Source of the DNA: Nitrospinaceae bacterium
Lineage (GTDB): Bacteria; Nitrospinota; Nitrospinia; Nitrospinales; VA-1
Direction: 5' to 3'
DNA length: 64,000 nucleotides
NCBI GenBank assembly: GCA_029261655.1
Contig: JAJDAY010000026.1
Location: 264,362 to 328,361 of the forward strand
Shown: positions 43,664 to 52,751 of the stretch, in pieces
Position numbering within the stretch: position 1 is the stretch's first letter
Layout: every line of letters begins with the position of its first letter
Program-made: the position numbers and the translations under genes
Notes under the pieces: generated by a model
The model's database searches: none
The model's input: the letters and a program-made list of their open reading frames with translations, nothing else
What the model was told of the DNA's origin: nothing

Positions 43664-45740
43664 GGATACTCACCACTTCCAAAGTTCGGATCTGCACCGA
43701 GGGCGTCACCTCACTGTGTGACAAAATTACCAGGTCGGGAAGAAACCTCTCGGTGAACCGTCTGAGGTGAAGCCTGATAGACGGCGAAGCCAATAGAACC
43801 GGGGGAGACTCCAGTTTTGGCGCTATGGACTCCATTGCGTTTTTTAACCGCGCCAGTAGTTTTTCAGCAATGCCGGGTTCCAGCGCCAGGAAGGAAGCCG
43901 TTTCCGTTCTTTGTATAGAGCCTTCGATAATATCTTCGATTCCCCGGTCCAGGGTCATGACAGCCAGCGTCCCATCGGCGGACTGGTATTGTTTGGTGAT
44001 AGGCCGCGCCAGGGCCTGCCGGACAAATTCGGTCAACACGTCCGTATCCTGTGTGGTCGGAGCAAAATCAGCCAACTGTTCCAGAATCGTGCGAAGATCC
44101 CGAATTGAAATCTGTTCCTTCAAAAGATTCTGCAACACTCGCTGAACTTTACCCAAGCTCAAAAGATTCGGAATGAGTTCTTCAATGACTTTAGGATTGG
44201 ACTCTTTGAATTTGTCCAGTAACGCCTGGCCTTCCTGCCGACCCAGCAGTTCATGGCCATGACGCTTGATGGTTTCCTTGATATGAGTGGTGATGACCGT
44301 GGCGGGATCGACCACCGTGTAACCGGCAATTTGCGCCTCTTGCTTGGCGCTGGACGGAACCCAGACCGCAGGCAACCCGAAGGTGGGTTCCTGCGTCTTG
44401 ATGCCTTCGATCTCCTTGTCAGAATCTCCGGGATTCATCGCCAGTAAGCGACCCATTACCACCGATCCGTGGGCCACTTCCACCCCCTTGAGCACGATGG
44501 AATAATCGCTCGGTTTCAACTGTAGATTGTCACGGATATGAAGCGGCGGAACGATGAACCCCATTTCCAGAGCAAATTGACGGCGAATGGATTTGATGCG
44601 TTCCAAAAGCTCCCCGTTTCGATCCGCATCGACCAGCGGAATCAATTCATACCCTACTTCCAGCTCCATAACATCCAGAGGAAGTATGGATTCAACTCGT
44701 TCAGGCACTGGCGCCCGCGCTTCATCATCCAGTTTTTTCAGATTCTTCGTTTCCTCCGTCTGAATATCCTTGAGACGGTAAAAAGCAATGCCACCTGTAA
44801 GGGCGCTCAATAGAAAAAACGGGAAATGCGGCAGGCCGGGAATCAGCCCGAAGAAAAACAGCGCGATTGATGCGATCACAAAGGCGTAGGGCTGATTGAG
44901 AAGCTGGCCCATCAACTCCATCGGCATGTTTTTATCGGACACCGCCCGTGTGACGACCAGCCCCGCGGCGGTGGAAATCACGAGGGCGGGCAACTGGGAA
45001 ACCAGACCGTCGCCAATGGTCAGCAGGGTATAAATCTGAGCCGCTTCCGATACTTCCATGCCCTGCTGAAACACTCCGATTCCAAATCCGCCGATAATGT
45101 TGATGAGGGTGATCAATATCCCGGCAATGGCGTCCCCGCGCACAAACCGGATAGCACCGTCCATCGACCCATAGAAATCGGCTTCCCGCTCCAGGTTTTG
45201 ACGGCGCATACGGGCATCCTGATCGGTGATGATACCGGCGTTCAAATCAGCGTCGATGCTCATTTGCTTGCCGGGAATCGCATCCAGAGTAAATCGGGCG
45301 GCGACTTCAGAAGTCCTGACCGTACCCTTGGTGATAACGATGAAATTTATCAGGACCAGAATGATAAAAATGACGGTTCCGACCACATAATTCCCTCCAA
45401 CCACAAAGGAACCGAATGACTGAATCACTTGTCCCGCCGCATCAGGCCCCTCACTGCCATTCAACAAAATGATACGGGTAGAGGCAACGTTGAGCGACAA
45501 CCGCAATAGGGTCACGATCAGCAGGAGCGAAGGGAAAATGGAAAAGTCCAGTGGGGACAGCATGAAAATTGACACCAGTAAAATAATGATGGCAAAAGTA
45601 AGGCTGAACGAAAGAAGAATATCCAGCGCAAAAGGAGGAATCGGCATGACCATGACGGCCATGACCATCATCACTCCAATAGCGACTGACAATTCCTGCG
45701 GCCTGTCAAACACCGCTTTAAAAATATTTGCTCGTGCCAT
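43653..45740 (-). CDS. flhA: Flagellar export apparatus protein FlhA
   Basis: A 695-residue core component of the flagellar type III export gate. Eight N-terminal hydrophobic helices (about 15-310) contain the FHIPEP signature region (TRTSEVAARFTLDAIPGKQM). The large cytoplasmic domain (about 335-690) docks export substrates and chaperones. Length is normal. It follows flhB with a 135-base gap on the minus strand. Confidence 0.96.
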   Translation of the reverse strand: MARANIFKAVFDRPQELSVAIGVMMVMAVMVMPIPPFALDILLSFSLTFAIIILLVSIFMLSPLDFSIFPSLLLIVTLLRLSLNVASTRIILLNGSEGPDAAGQVIQSFGSFVVGGNYVVGTVIFIILVLINFIVITKGTVRTSEVAARFTLDAIPGKQMSIDADLNAGIITDQDARMRRQNLEREADFYGSMDGAIRFVRGDAIAGILITLINIIGGFGIGVFQQGMEVSEAAQIYTLLTIGDGLVSQLPALVISTAAGLVVTRAVSDKNMPMELMGQLLNQPYAFVIASIALFFFGLIPGLPHFPFFLLSALTGGIAFYRLKDIQTEETKNLKKLDDEARAPVPERVESILPLDVMELEVGYELIPLVDADRNGELLERIKSIRRQFALEMGFIVPPLHIRDNLQLKPSDYSIVLKGVEVAHGSVVMGRLLAMNPGDSDKEIEGIKTQEPTFGLPAVWVPSSAKQEAQIAGYTVVDPATVITTHIKETIKRHGHELLGRQEGQALLDKFKESNPKVIEELIPNLLSLGKVQRVLQNLLKEQISIRDLRTILEQLADFAPTTQDTDVLTEFVRQALARPITKQYQSADGTLAVMTLDRGIEDIIEGSIQRTETASFLALEPGIAEKLLARLKNAMESIAPKLESPPVLLASPSIRLHLRRFTERFLPDLVILSHSEVTPSVQIRTLEVVSIHAN

Positions 45741-45875
45741 AATTTATAGTATGAGGTTTTCCAGGTGCGCAGGTTTTTCTTCCTGTGCTCTGTTAATAGT
45801 TAATATCTTCGGTCACTCAAGGAAACCGATGGCTCCTCAATCACTCATCGAACGCCAATACCGCGCCCGCCGATA

Positions 45876-46949
45876 TCAGATCGGACCTTTGCCTTTAAGA
45901 CGATAAACGTAGGCCAGAATTTCTGCCACGGCCTTGTACAGACTGGCGGGAATCAACTGCCCCACTTCCACGGTCTTGTGCAGAACCCTGGCCAGAGGCT
46001 TGTCCTCCACCATGGGGATATCGTATTCTTCCGCCAGAGAACGGATCTTTTCTGCGATAGCCCCGGCTCCTTTTGCCACCAGAATGGGAGCGGCGTATTT
46101 ATCCACATCGTACTTGATGGCCACGGCAATATGCGTCGGGTTGGTCACCACGACATCCGCTTCAGGAACGGCGGTCATCATTCGTCTTCTGGCCATCTCC
46201 ATTTGAACCTGACGGATTCTTTGCTTGATCTGCGGGTTGCCGTCGGTGTCCTTACGTTCGTCTTTCACCTCCTGCTTGGTCATTCGCAGGTTTTCCATGT
46301 AAGTGAATCTTTGGAACATATAGTCGATGGAAGCAAGAAAAATCATGACCACCAACACCTTGAACATGATTTCAAGAGACACATTCCCCATGAACATCAT
46401 TATCTGCGCCACATCAAAACCCATCAGCGGCGGAATTTCATCCCACCTGCCCTTGATAGTCTGATAGGAAATAATCGAAATGATGACTATTTTGAAAATG
46501 GATTTAAAAAGTTCATTCAGGGAGTTTTTAGAAAATATTCTCCCGATTCCCTTGAGTGGATTCAATTTGTTGAATTTTGGAATCAGAGGATGAGTAGAAA
46601 TTTTCAATCCTCGTGTCTGAATTATGTTGGAGATGACCCCCGCAAACATGATCGAGAGAAGGATGGGGCTCAAGATAAGAAACGTGTTTTTCATTACCAG
46701 AATCAGGGCTCTAAAAAGCTCCTCCGTTGACAAGTTCAACGTATGCAGATCTGAAAGAATAGCGCGCCAGAGCGCCATCATTTCGATAGGTCCTTGTTGT
46801 CCTACAATATATAAAGAGGTAATCGCCGCCAGAAGAATGACCGACGAGGTCATTTCCTTACTGAGGGCAAAATTGCCTTTTTCTTCAGCGTCGGTGATCC
46901 TCTTCGACGAGGCCTCTTCAGTTTTTTGATCTTTATTTTCTTCCGCCAT
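45876..46949 (-). CDS. flhB: Flagellar export switch protein FlhB
   Basis: A 357-residue export-gate protein with four membrane helices and a cytoplasmic domain that self-cleaves to switch from hook to filament export. The cleavage motif NPTH is at residues 270-273 (VVVTNPTHIAVAIKYD). The N-terminal KTEEASSKRITDAEEKG is family-typical. It lies 24 bases after fliR. Confidence 0.96.
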   Translation of the reverse strand: MAEENKDQKTEEASSKRITDAEEKGNFALSKEMTSSVILLAAITSLYIVGQQGPIEMMALWRAILSDLHTLNLSTEELFRALILVMKNTFLILSPILLSIMFAGVISNIIQTRGLKISTHPLIPKFNKLNPLKGIGRIFSKNSLNELFKSIFKIVIISIISYQTIKGRWDEIPPLMGFDVAQIMMFMGNVSLEIMFKVLVVMIFLASIDYMFQRFTYMENLRMTKQEVKDERKDTDGNPQIKQRIRQVQMEMARRRMMTAVPEADVVVTNPTHIAVAIKYDVDKYAAPILVAKGAGAIAEKIRSLAEEYDIPMVEDKPLARVLHKTVEVGQLIPASLYKAVAEILAYVYRLKGKGPI

Positions 46950-46973
46950 TTTTTTCTATAAATAAGAGGGAGA

Positions 46974-47750
46974 CTAAAAAGATCTCATCAGCCCAACCAG
47001 CTTGGCGGGCATTTCGGAAATCTGGTTCTGCAAAACAAGGCTGAAAAAAGGCATGGCCAATGCGACCATCAATAAGCCCACGCCAATTTGCAGGGGAAAC
47101 CCCACGATAAAGACATTCATTTGGGGAACGGTTCGGGCCACCAGCCCCAACCCCACACTCAGAAAAAATAAAATTGCCATAATAGGCGCGGCTATTTTGA
47201 TCGCGATGACAAACATGGACGAAAAATACCTGAGAATAATCTCCGGGGTCACATTGGAGAAATCAATCTGGGCTAAATTTATCAAATCAAAACTTTGCAC
47301 GATGGCGCCGATGATCAAATGATGCGCGTCGGAGGCTAAAAAAATCAGAATCGCCAGAATATTGTGAAACTGGGCGGTGATAGATACCTGAGCCTGGGTC
47401 TGAGGATCGATCACGTTGACCACGCCAAATCCCATTTGAAAATCCACCATCGTCCCCGCAAGTTGCACGGCGGTGAAAATGAGACGAACCGCAAACGCAA
47501 TCGCCAGACCAATGATCGCATCGGTGGAGATATGAATCGCCAGATCGAACAACCCTCTGGGCTCGGGCAAGGTTTCCATCGGCACCACCGGGAAAATCAT
47601 AATGCTGAAAACGAGGGCCAGTCCGATTTTCAATTTGGCGGGAATCTGGGGGCTTCCGAGGATAGGAGCGAACATAAGAATCGCGGCCACCCGTGAAAAT
47701 ATAAACAGCAGGGATTCAAACTGGGAATAATTGAAATTCAGGATATCCAT
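46974..47750 (-). CDS. fliR: Flagellar export protein FliR
   Basis: A 258-residue protein of the export-gate core with six or more membrane segments. It has the usual FliR pattern (FSRVAAILMFAPILGSPQIP near the N-terminus). With FliP and FliQ it forms the export channel. Its ATG overlaps the fliQ stop in a TAATG junction. Confidence 0.95.
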   Translation of the reverse strand: MDILNFNYSQFESLLFIFSRVAAILMFAPILGSPQIPAKLKIGLALVFSIMIFPVVPMETLPEPRGLFDLAIHISTDAIIGLAIAFAVRLIFTAVQLAGTMVDFQMGFGVVNVIDPQTQAQVSITAQFHNILAILIFLASDAHHLIIGAIVQSFDLINLAQIDFSNVTPEIILRYFSSMFVIAIKIAAPIMAILFFLSVGLGLVARTVPQMNVFIVGFPLQIGVGLLMVALAMPFFSLVLQNQISEMPAKLVGLMRSF

Positions 47751-48019
47751 TACTGGATGTATTCAGGAAAATTGATCAAAATATTGGAAGTGAAACTGAG
47801 CATGGTCTGCAACAGCCAAGGGAAAAAAAGGATCATCGCCAGGAAAACCGCCAGAATTTTTGGGATGAAGGTCAAGGTCAATTCCTGAATGGATGTGACC
47901 GCCTGAAATATGGAAACCAGAAGACCCGTCACCAGACCAAACCCCAGCATGGGAGCTGACAGCATCAGGGTGATCTTCATACTCTCCATTGCGAAATCTA
48001 TGATAAAAGACTGAGTCAT
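47750..48019 (-). CDS. fliQ: Flagellar export protein FliQ
   Basis: An 89-residue protein with two membrane helices and the loop FQAVTSIQELTLTFIPK, as in all FliQ. It is part of the FliPQR channel. The upstream gene fliP ends 10 bases before, and fliR overlaps its end. Confidence 0.95.
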   Translation of the reverse strand: MTQSFIIDFAMESMKITLMLSAPMLGFGLVTGLLVSIFQAVTSIQELTLTFIPKILAVFLAMILFFPWLLQTMLSFTSNILINFPEYIQ

Positions 48020-48029
48020 GGATTCCTTT

Positions 48030-48794
48030 CTAACTGAAACTCTTCATCAGGGACCCCACCGTCAGGTACCATCCGTCCACCATGACGAACAGCATTAATT
48101 TAAACGGCAGGGATATCAGAACGGGTGGAAGCATCATCATACCCATCGACAATAAAATACTGGCAACCACCATATCCAGAATAAGAAATGGGATATAGAT
48201 CAGAAATCCTATCTGAAAAGCGGTTTTCAATTCGCTGATGATAAACGCGGGAATCAGAGTCCGCATGGAGACCGCCTCGGTTGTTTCCGGCCGGGTTCCA
48301 TCAACGAGGTTAACGAAAAGAGATAAATCTTTTTCGCGGGTTTGTTTGACCATGAATTTTTTTAAAGGGATTTCCGCCTGTTTCAGAGCGTCCACCTGGG
48401 ACAACTCTTCGGCCAGATAAGGTTGCAACGCCCGTTCATTGATCTCGGACCAGATAGGACTCATCACGAAAAGGGTCAAAAACAGGCCAAGCCCGATCAA
48501 CACCTGAGTGGGCGGCGTTTGCTGAGTCCCCATCGCCTGACGCAAAAAGGAAAGCACGATAATGATTCTGGAAAACGCGGTGGTCATGATGAGAATGGAA
48601 GGCGCGAGAGCCAGAACAGTGAGCAGGATAAGAATCTGGAGGGCGCTGGATACTTTTGAGGGATCATTGGCATCATCGATTCCAAACTGAATGGTTGGAA
48701 ACGGAATGGCCCATCCATTGGCAACCGGCCACACCAAAGTTAGCCCTAACAAAATTCCCAGCAGACTTAGAATCCGTCGGTTTCGCTGTTTCAT
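48030..48794 (-). CDS. fliP: Flagellar export protein FliP
   Basis: A 254-residue channel protein with a signal-like N-terminal helix, then at least three membrane helices. Characteristic blocks are RIIIVLSFLRQAMGTQQTPP and ILDMVVASILLSMGMMMLPP. Its ATG overlaps the fliO stop by four bases (ATGA). Confidence 0.96.
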   Translation of the reverse strand: MKQRNRRILSLLGILLGLTLVWPVANGWAIPFPTIQFGIDDANDPSKVSSALQILILLTVLALAPSILIMTTAFSRIIIVLSFLRQAMGTQQTPPTQVLIGLGLFLTLFVMSPIWSEINERALQPYLAEELSQVDALKQAEIPLKKFMVKQTREKDLSLFVNLVDGTRPETTEAVSMRTLIPAFIISELKTAFQIGFLIYIPFLILDMVVASILLSMGMMMLPPVLISLPFKLMLFVMVDGWYLTVGSLMKSFS

Positions 48795-49942
48795 GACGTT
48801 TTTAGTTTTCCATGGCTTTTTCGGATCAGTTCGGTCACCTCACCCACTGATTTTTCCTTTTCGGTAGGAACGCCGGAAAATTGTTTGAGATAGTCTTTAA
48901 AAGCTCCATCCAGTCGGGACATCCCAACATTCCCCGGATCATCCGCACTCTTCCCTTTGCCTGAATTCCAAAAACTTCGCACCTTCGTATCTTTTCTCGA
49001 GGCTTTTATTTCCTCAATTTTTTCTTTATCCTGAATTTGCATGAGCAAAGAAATATTGTCATTGGACATTCCCAGCACCAGGACTTCGCCTGCCACTTCC
49101 ACCATCACGATACTTTTCTTTGGCCCCAAAAACCCAGAACCCAACACCCGCACAAATTTTTCATTGCCGCCAAAAATGGTATTTTTCAAAACATATTTTT
49201 TAAATAAATAAAAGATCAGGAACATGAGGGCTAAAACCAGGGCAAACATAGCGAAGGTTCGCACTGTGGTGGCAAGCGGGTCCAGGGGTTTCTTCAAGCC
49301 AAGCCCACTCCTTTCATTGATACCGAGAGGCGAGCCAGGTAAGGTTTCAGCGGGAAGAAATTCTTTCGCAACCTGTTTCATTTTAAAAGGCGGGTTCTTA
49401 TCCAGAGTCAGGGGAGTCTGGATATTTGACGAAATGGTTTCGACCCCGGACACCGCCTCATCGGCCTCTTCCTGACCCTCCTGTGAATCGATCCGGGCGG
49501 AGGCACGGGCTAGAAACCCGCTCAAAACATCCTCTTCTTTATTAAAAAGGTGAACAACCAGAGCGCCTTGCTGATTTTCGACTCGAAAGTTTTCTTCAAG
49601 CCCTGGGAGTTTCTCGCCCAGCACCAGTTGCACCCGCAGAGTTTTCGGGTTTAACTGGGACGCGACTATTTGTGGAATCCTGGAATCGCCGGTATAAAAA
49701 AAACGTTTCGCAGGCTCAACTGAGGACAGGGGAATATCGATTAGAACGGAAGTGTCGCCAAAAACCGGTTTGCCAGGATTTAATACCGGCTTGTCAAATT
49801 CAAAGCGAACGGTCAACCCCTTTTCACTTAACTCTGAAGAAACATCCCGTAAGATATTTTTAGTGAAAGCATCTGCAGACAATCCTTCAACAGGACTGAG
49901 AATGATCAGGAGGAGTAAAACCCATTGGGTAAATTTTTGCAT
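48791..49942 (-). CDS. fliO: FliO-like flagellar protein with long periplasmic extension
   Basis: A 383-residue protein with a signal peptide (1-22), a large beta-rich periplasmic part (about 25-135) that resembles an AMIN-type domain (LTVRFEFDKPV..VFGDTSVLIDIPL), a linker, one membrane helix (about 231-255) and a cytoplasmic FliO core (about 262-320, FVRVLGSGFLGPKKSIVMVEV). FliO assists assembly of the FliPQR channel. E. coli FliO is about 120 residues, so this is a three-fold extended form. It sits before fliP in the operon, which fixes the assignment. Confidence 0.85.
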   Translation of the reverse strand: MQKFTQWVLLLLIILSPVEGLSADAFTKNILRDVSSELSEKGLTVRFEFDKPVLNPGKPVFGDTSVLIDIPLSSVEPAKRFFYTGDSRIPQIVASQLNPKTLRVQLVLGEKLPGLEENFRVENQQGALVVHLFNKEEDVLSGFLARASARIDSQEGQEEADEAVSGVETISSNIQTPLTLDKNPPFKMKQVAKEFLPAETLPGSPLGINERSGLGLKKPLDPLATTVRTFAMFALVLALMFLIFYLFKKYVLKNTIFGGNEKFVRVLGSGFLGPKKSIVMVEVAGEVLVLGMSNDNISLLMQIQDKEKIEEIKASRKDTKVRSFWNSGKGKSADDPGNVGMSRLDGAFKDYLKQFSGVPTEKEKSVGEVTELIRKSHGKLKTS

Positions 49943-50204
49943 GATCGAAGGGAAGATGGTTTCAAATGCCAGGAGGTGTCAATAAATGCTCACAAAACTC
50001 CTGAAATGTTTAAAATGCAAGGGTTATACCGAATGACAAGGGAAATAGAACGATGACATCAGCGGGGTTTCTGTATCTCAATTAGTATAAAAAAATCAGT
50101 GAGTTCCAGAAGTCCGGACAGCGGAAGAATTTAATCGCCAGGGTGGGAATCTATAATAATTTTCTTTGTTTTCTGAAAAGGACGGGATTATGACGCTCGC
50201 GGGT

Positions 50205-50582
50205 CTAGGAGAGGGACTGCACTCTTTCCATGGGAGATATGATGTCTGTCAAACGAACGCCGAACTTTTCATTCACGACCACGACTTCACCACGGGCCAC
50301 CAGCTTTTGATTGACCAGAACTTCGACCGGCTCTCCCACCATTTTGGTCAACTCAACCACCGACCCCTGCCCCAGTTGGAGTAAGTCATTGATCAACATT
50401 TTACTGCGACCCAACTCCACGGTAACCGTGAGGGGAATGTCCAGAATCATATCCAGGCTTTTGTTTCCCGCCCCATCCGGCTCATCCAGGTCTGGCGCTC
50501 CTTCTTCAGCCTGAACAGCCTCTTCAGCGCCCTCCGAATCGGTCACGGCATTTTCTTCTTCATTGCCAGAATCATCTGCCAT
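50205..50582 (-). CDS. fliN: Flagellar motor switch protein FliN
   Basis: A 125-residue C-ring protein. An acidic N-terminal half (1-40, rich in Glu and Asp) precedes the SpoA domain (about 45-120: LDMILDIPLTVTVELGR, GSVVELTKMVGEPVEVLVNQ, GEVVVVNEKFGVRLTDI). It is four bases downstream of fliM and followed by a 262-base gap before fliO. Confidence 0.94.
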   Translation of the reverse strand: MADDSGNEEENAVTDSEGAEEAVQAEEGAPDLDEPDGAGNKSLDMILDIPLTVTVELGRSKMLINDLLQLGQGSVVELTKMVGEPVEVLVNQKLVARGEVVVVNEKFGVRLTDIISPMERVQSLS

Positions 50583-50586
50583 CAGG

Positions 50587-51567
50587 TTAGATCTCCCTTT
50601 TTAAGATTTCCGAGATTTGCACTGCCTTATTTCCCTTGGAAGTCCCCGGATATCCCCTCATTTTTGGAATGCCTTCAATTTTTATAGTCACCGGATTGTC
50701 TGAGTCCTCCTTCAACATCAAGGTGTCTCCGACTTTGAATTTCAGAAGTTCGGTGGAAGTGACCTCGGAGGTTCCCAGTTCCGCGACTGTTTCCACTTCT
50801 GTCAGCAGCAATTCCGCACGCAATCGGTTGACCCAGGCCTGATCGATCTCCAACTCTTCACTTTGGAACTGGGCTTTTAGTTTTGGGAGAACAGGTTCGA
50901 TGGAGGCAAAAGGAAGGCAGATCGTCAGGCTCCCGGTAATGGTCTCCAGTTCAATATCAAAGTTCAATACCAAAACCAGGTCCGCTGGAGGAACGATCGC
51001 GGCAAATTGCGGGTTGACCTCGGAGCGAACATAGGTGGTCGTCACCGGATGAACCGGTTTCCATGCTTTTTCGATATCTTCCAGAGCGGCAAGAACCACG
51101 TTTTTTATCATTCGGATTTCTATGAAGCTGAAATCCCGCCCGGTGACTTTCGCCTCTCCCTTACCAGTTCCTCCAAAAAAATTATCCACAACCGTAAAAA
51201 CCAGCTTGCTTTCGATCACCATCAGCCCATGCCCCCTGAACGGTTCCATTCGAAAAATATGCAGGCTCGAAGGAAGAGGCAGGGATCGTAAAAACTCTCC
51301 GAATTTTATGGAGTCGGTGGAAACAACACTCACATCCACCGACTTCCGCATGAGGGAGGTGAAAGTACTACGGAACAAACGCGAAAACATCGAGTTGATA
51401 ATATCCAGAGTGGGAAGTCTGCCACGGATGATTTTTTCCTGGCTGGTGAGGTCGTAGCCCGAAACCTCGGCGTTATCATCTGGCTGATCCGTCTCGGTTT
51501 CGACGTCCCCATCGCCAACGCCTCGCAACAAGGCATCCACTTCCCCTTGTGATAAAACTTCACTCAT
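50587..51567 (-). CDS. fliM: Flagellar motor switch protein FliM
   Basis: A 326-residue C-ring protein that binds CheY-phosphate and FliG. The N-terminal CheY-binding peptide (MSEVLSQGEVDALLRGV) is intact, the middle CheC-like domain spans about 45-235, and a C-terminal SpoA domain (about 250-322) joins FliN. Normal length. It lies between fliL and fliN. Confidence 0.95.
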   Translation of the reverse strand: MSEVLSQGEVDALLRGVGDGDVETETDQPDDNAEVSGYDLTSQEKIIRGRLPTLDIINSMFSRLFRSTFTSLMRKSVDVSVVSTDSIKFGEFLRSLPLPSSLHIFRMEPFRGHGLMVIESKLVFTVVDNFFGGTGKGEAKVTGRDFSFIEIRMIKNVVLAALEDIEKAWKPVHPVTTTYVRSEVNPQFAAIVPPADLVLVLNFDIELETITGSLTICLPFASIEPVLPKLKAQFQSEELEIDQAWVNRLRAELLLTEVETVAELGTSEVTSTELLKFKVGDTLMLKEDSDNPVTIKIEGIPKMRGYPGTSKGNKAVQISEILKREI

Positions 51568-51663
51568 CGGTCTTCCATTCTATTTTCAAACGCGCGCCTC
51601 TCATTTAACAATTTGAGGTGTTCATGGCACATGCTCTGAGCATTCAATAGTTTGCTTTCCAAA

Positions 51664-52179
51664 TCACTGAATAATGAATTCGGTAAAATAAGCTTCTTTA
51701 ATATGCCCAAGAACCAGGAATCGGTTGACTCTGGCGGTGATTTCATCTTTCAGCTTGAATTTCCCCTGGACCGAGTACACATCTTCAAAGTTTTTGCTAC
51801 TCAAAAGAACCAGAATAGAGTCCATGATCTTTTGAATATTTTCCTTAATCTCCGCATGCACTTCCGGAGCGCTCAACTCAAGGGATACCGTCACTTTCAG
51901 AAACCGTTTTCCCTGACTGCCCGCAAGATTGACAACGAACGGGTCCAGCGAAAACATGACCCCAAGATTGGGCAATTCCTCCTCAACCGTTTCCGTTGCT
52001 CCCGAAGCTTCCGGTGTTTGACCCGGTTGAAAGTACTTCATATAGGCATAATAACCGCCGCCACCCAGCAGACCCAAAACCACCAGCAGAATGACTATCA
52101 TTTTGATGGGTGATTTTTTACTTGGAGCAGGCTCGTCTATTTCAACTTCGTCCAGAAGTTCCTCTTGCTCTTCAGCCAT
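51664..52179 (-). CDS. fliL: Flagellar basal-body associated protein FliL
   Basis: A 171-residue single-pass membrane protein that supports the stator. Cytoplasmic acidic head (1-20), one membrane helix (about 25-45) and a periplasmic SPFH-like domain (about 70-171) ending EAYFTEFIIQ. It is the first gene of the flagellar block; a 96-base gap separates it from fliM. Confidence 0.93.
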   Translation of the reverse strand: MAEEQEELLDEVEIDEPAPSKKSPIKMIVILLVVLGLLGGGGYYAYMKYFQPGQTPEASGATETVEEELPNLGVMFSLDPFVVNLAGSQGKRFLKVTVSLELSAPEVHAEIKENIQKIMDSILVLLSSKNFEDVYSVQGKFKLKDEITARVNRFLVLGHIKEAYFTEFIIQ

Positions 52180-52751
52180 TTATAGACCTCTCCAATTCAA
52201 GAAAGCAAAGAATGTACCAATTTTATTAAAACCTGAGCTTCGTACAGTAACGTTCTGAATTTTCAATAGTTAATTTTACAACCTGAGGAAGGATATCCAA
52301 AATTGATAGAACCTGCCGGATTTGGCAGTCATTATTTTGACAAGGAATTCTAACATATTCAGTGAACCGATAAAATCCTAATCCATTATTTTTATCAAGC
52401 CCGTTGGCAAATTTTCAGACTGTTTAGTTTTGGGGCAATCAACAACCTTCCCTGCCCTGTTTCGAGGCAGAGTTTTGCCTGTAAAAACTTCTTCCACTTC
52501 GCCGACCAGCCCTGCTCTAAAAAATTTCCTGTTTAATATTAAGGAGTTGCATCAAAAAATCCGTCTAAATGCGAGTCTCCTCCATCTTGGTATCAAAATT
52601 GAAATCACTCCTGACTGATGGGTGAATGAACGGAAGTAATGGATTGCCTGCCCAGGCCAAGGTTTTTTTTCTTGAATGGAGTTAACAGGAAAAAAACCGT
52701 GCCTTTGAACTTACTTATTTTCAACAAACGATACCAGGGAGGCCAAGTTTC
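52180..52751. other. Divergent intergenic region between fliL and amt
   Basis: No gene is recognised in these 572 bases; a 62-codon frame at 52430-52618 has no support. A minus-strand promoter for fliL is listed separately. I found no sigma-54 (GG-N10-GC) site before amt that I could defend. Confidence 0.55.
52370..52398 (-). promoter_or_regulatory. Sigma-70 type promoter for the fliL operon
   Basis: On the minus strand TTGATA (52393-52398) and TTTTAT (52370-52375) are 17 bases apart. The predicted start near 52363 lies about 185 bases before fliL. Confidence 0.45.

Noticed and set aside
51564-51746. 60-codon frame between fliL and fliM with an ATGA junction to fliM
   Set aside because: It overlaps fliL by over 80 bases and has no recognisable content.
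52430-52618. 62-codon frame between fliL and amt
   Set aside because: No ribosome site or motif and atypical composition.
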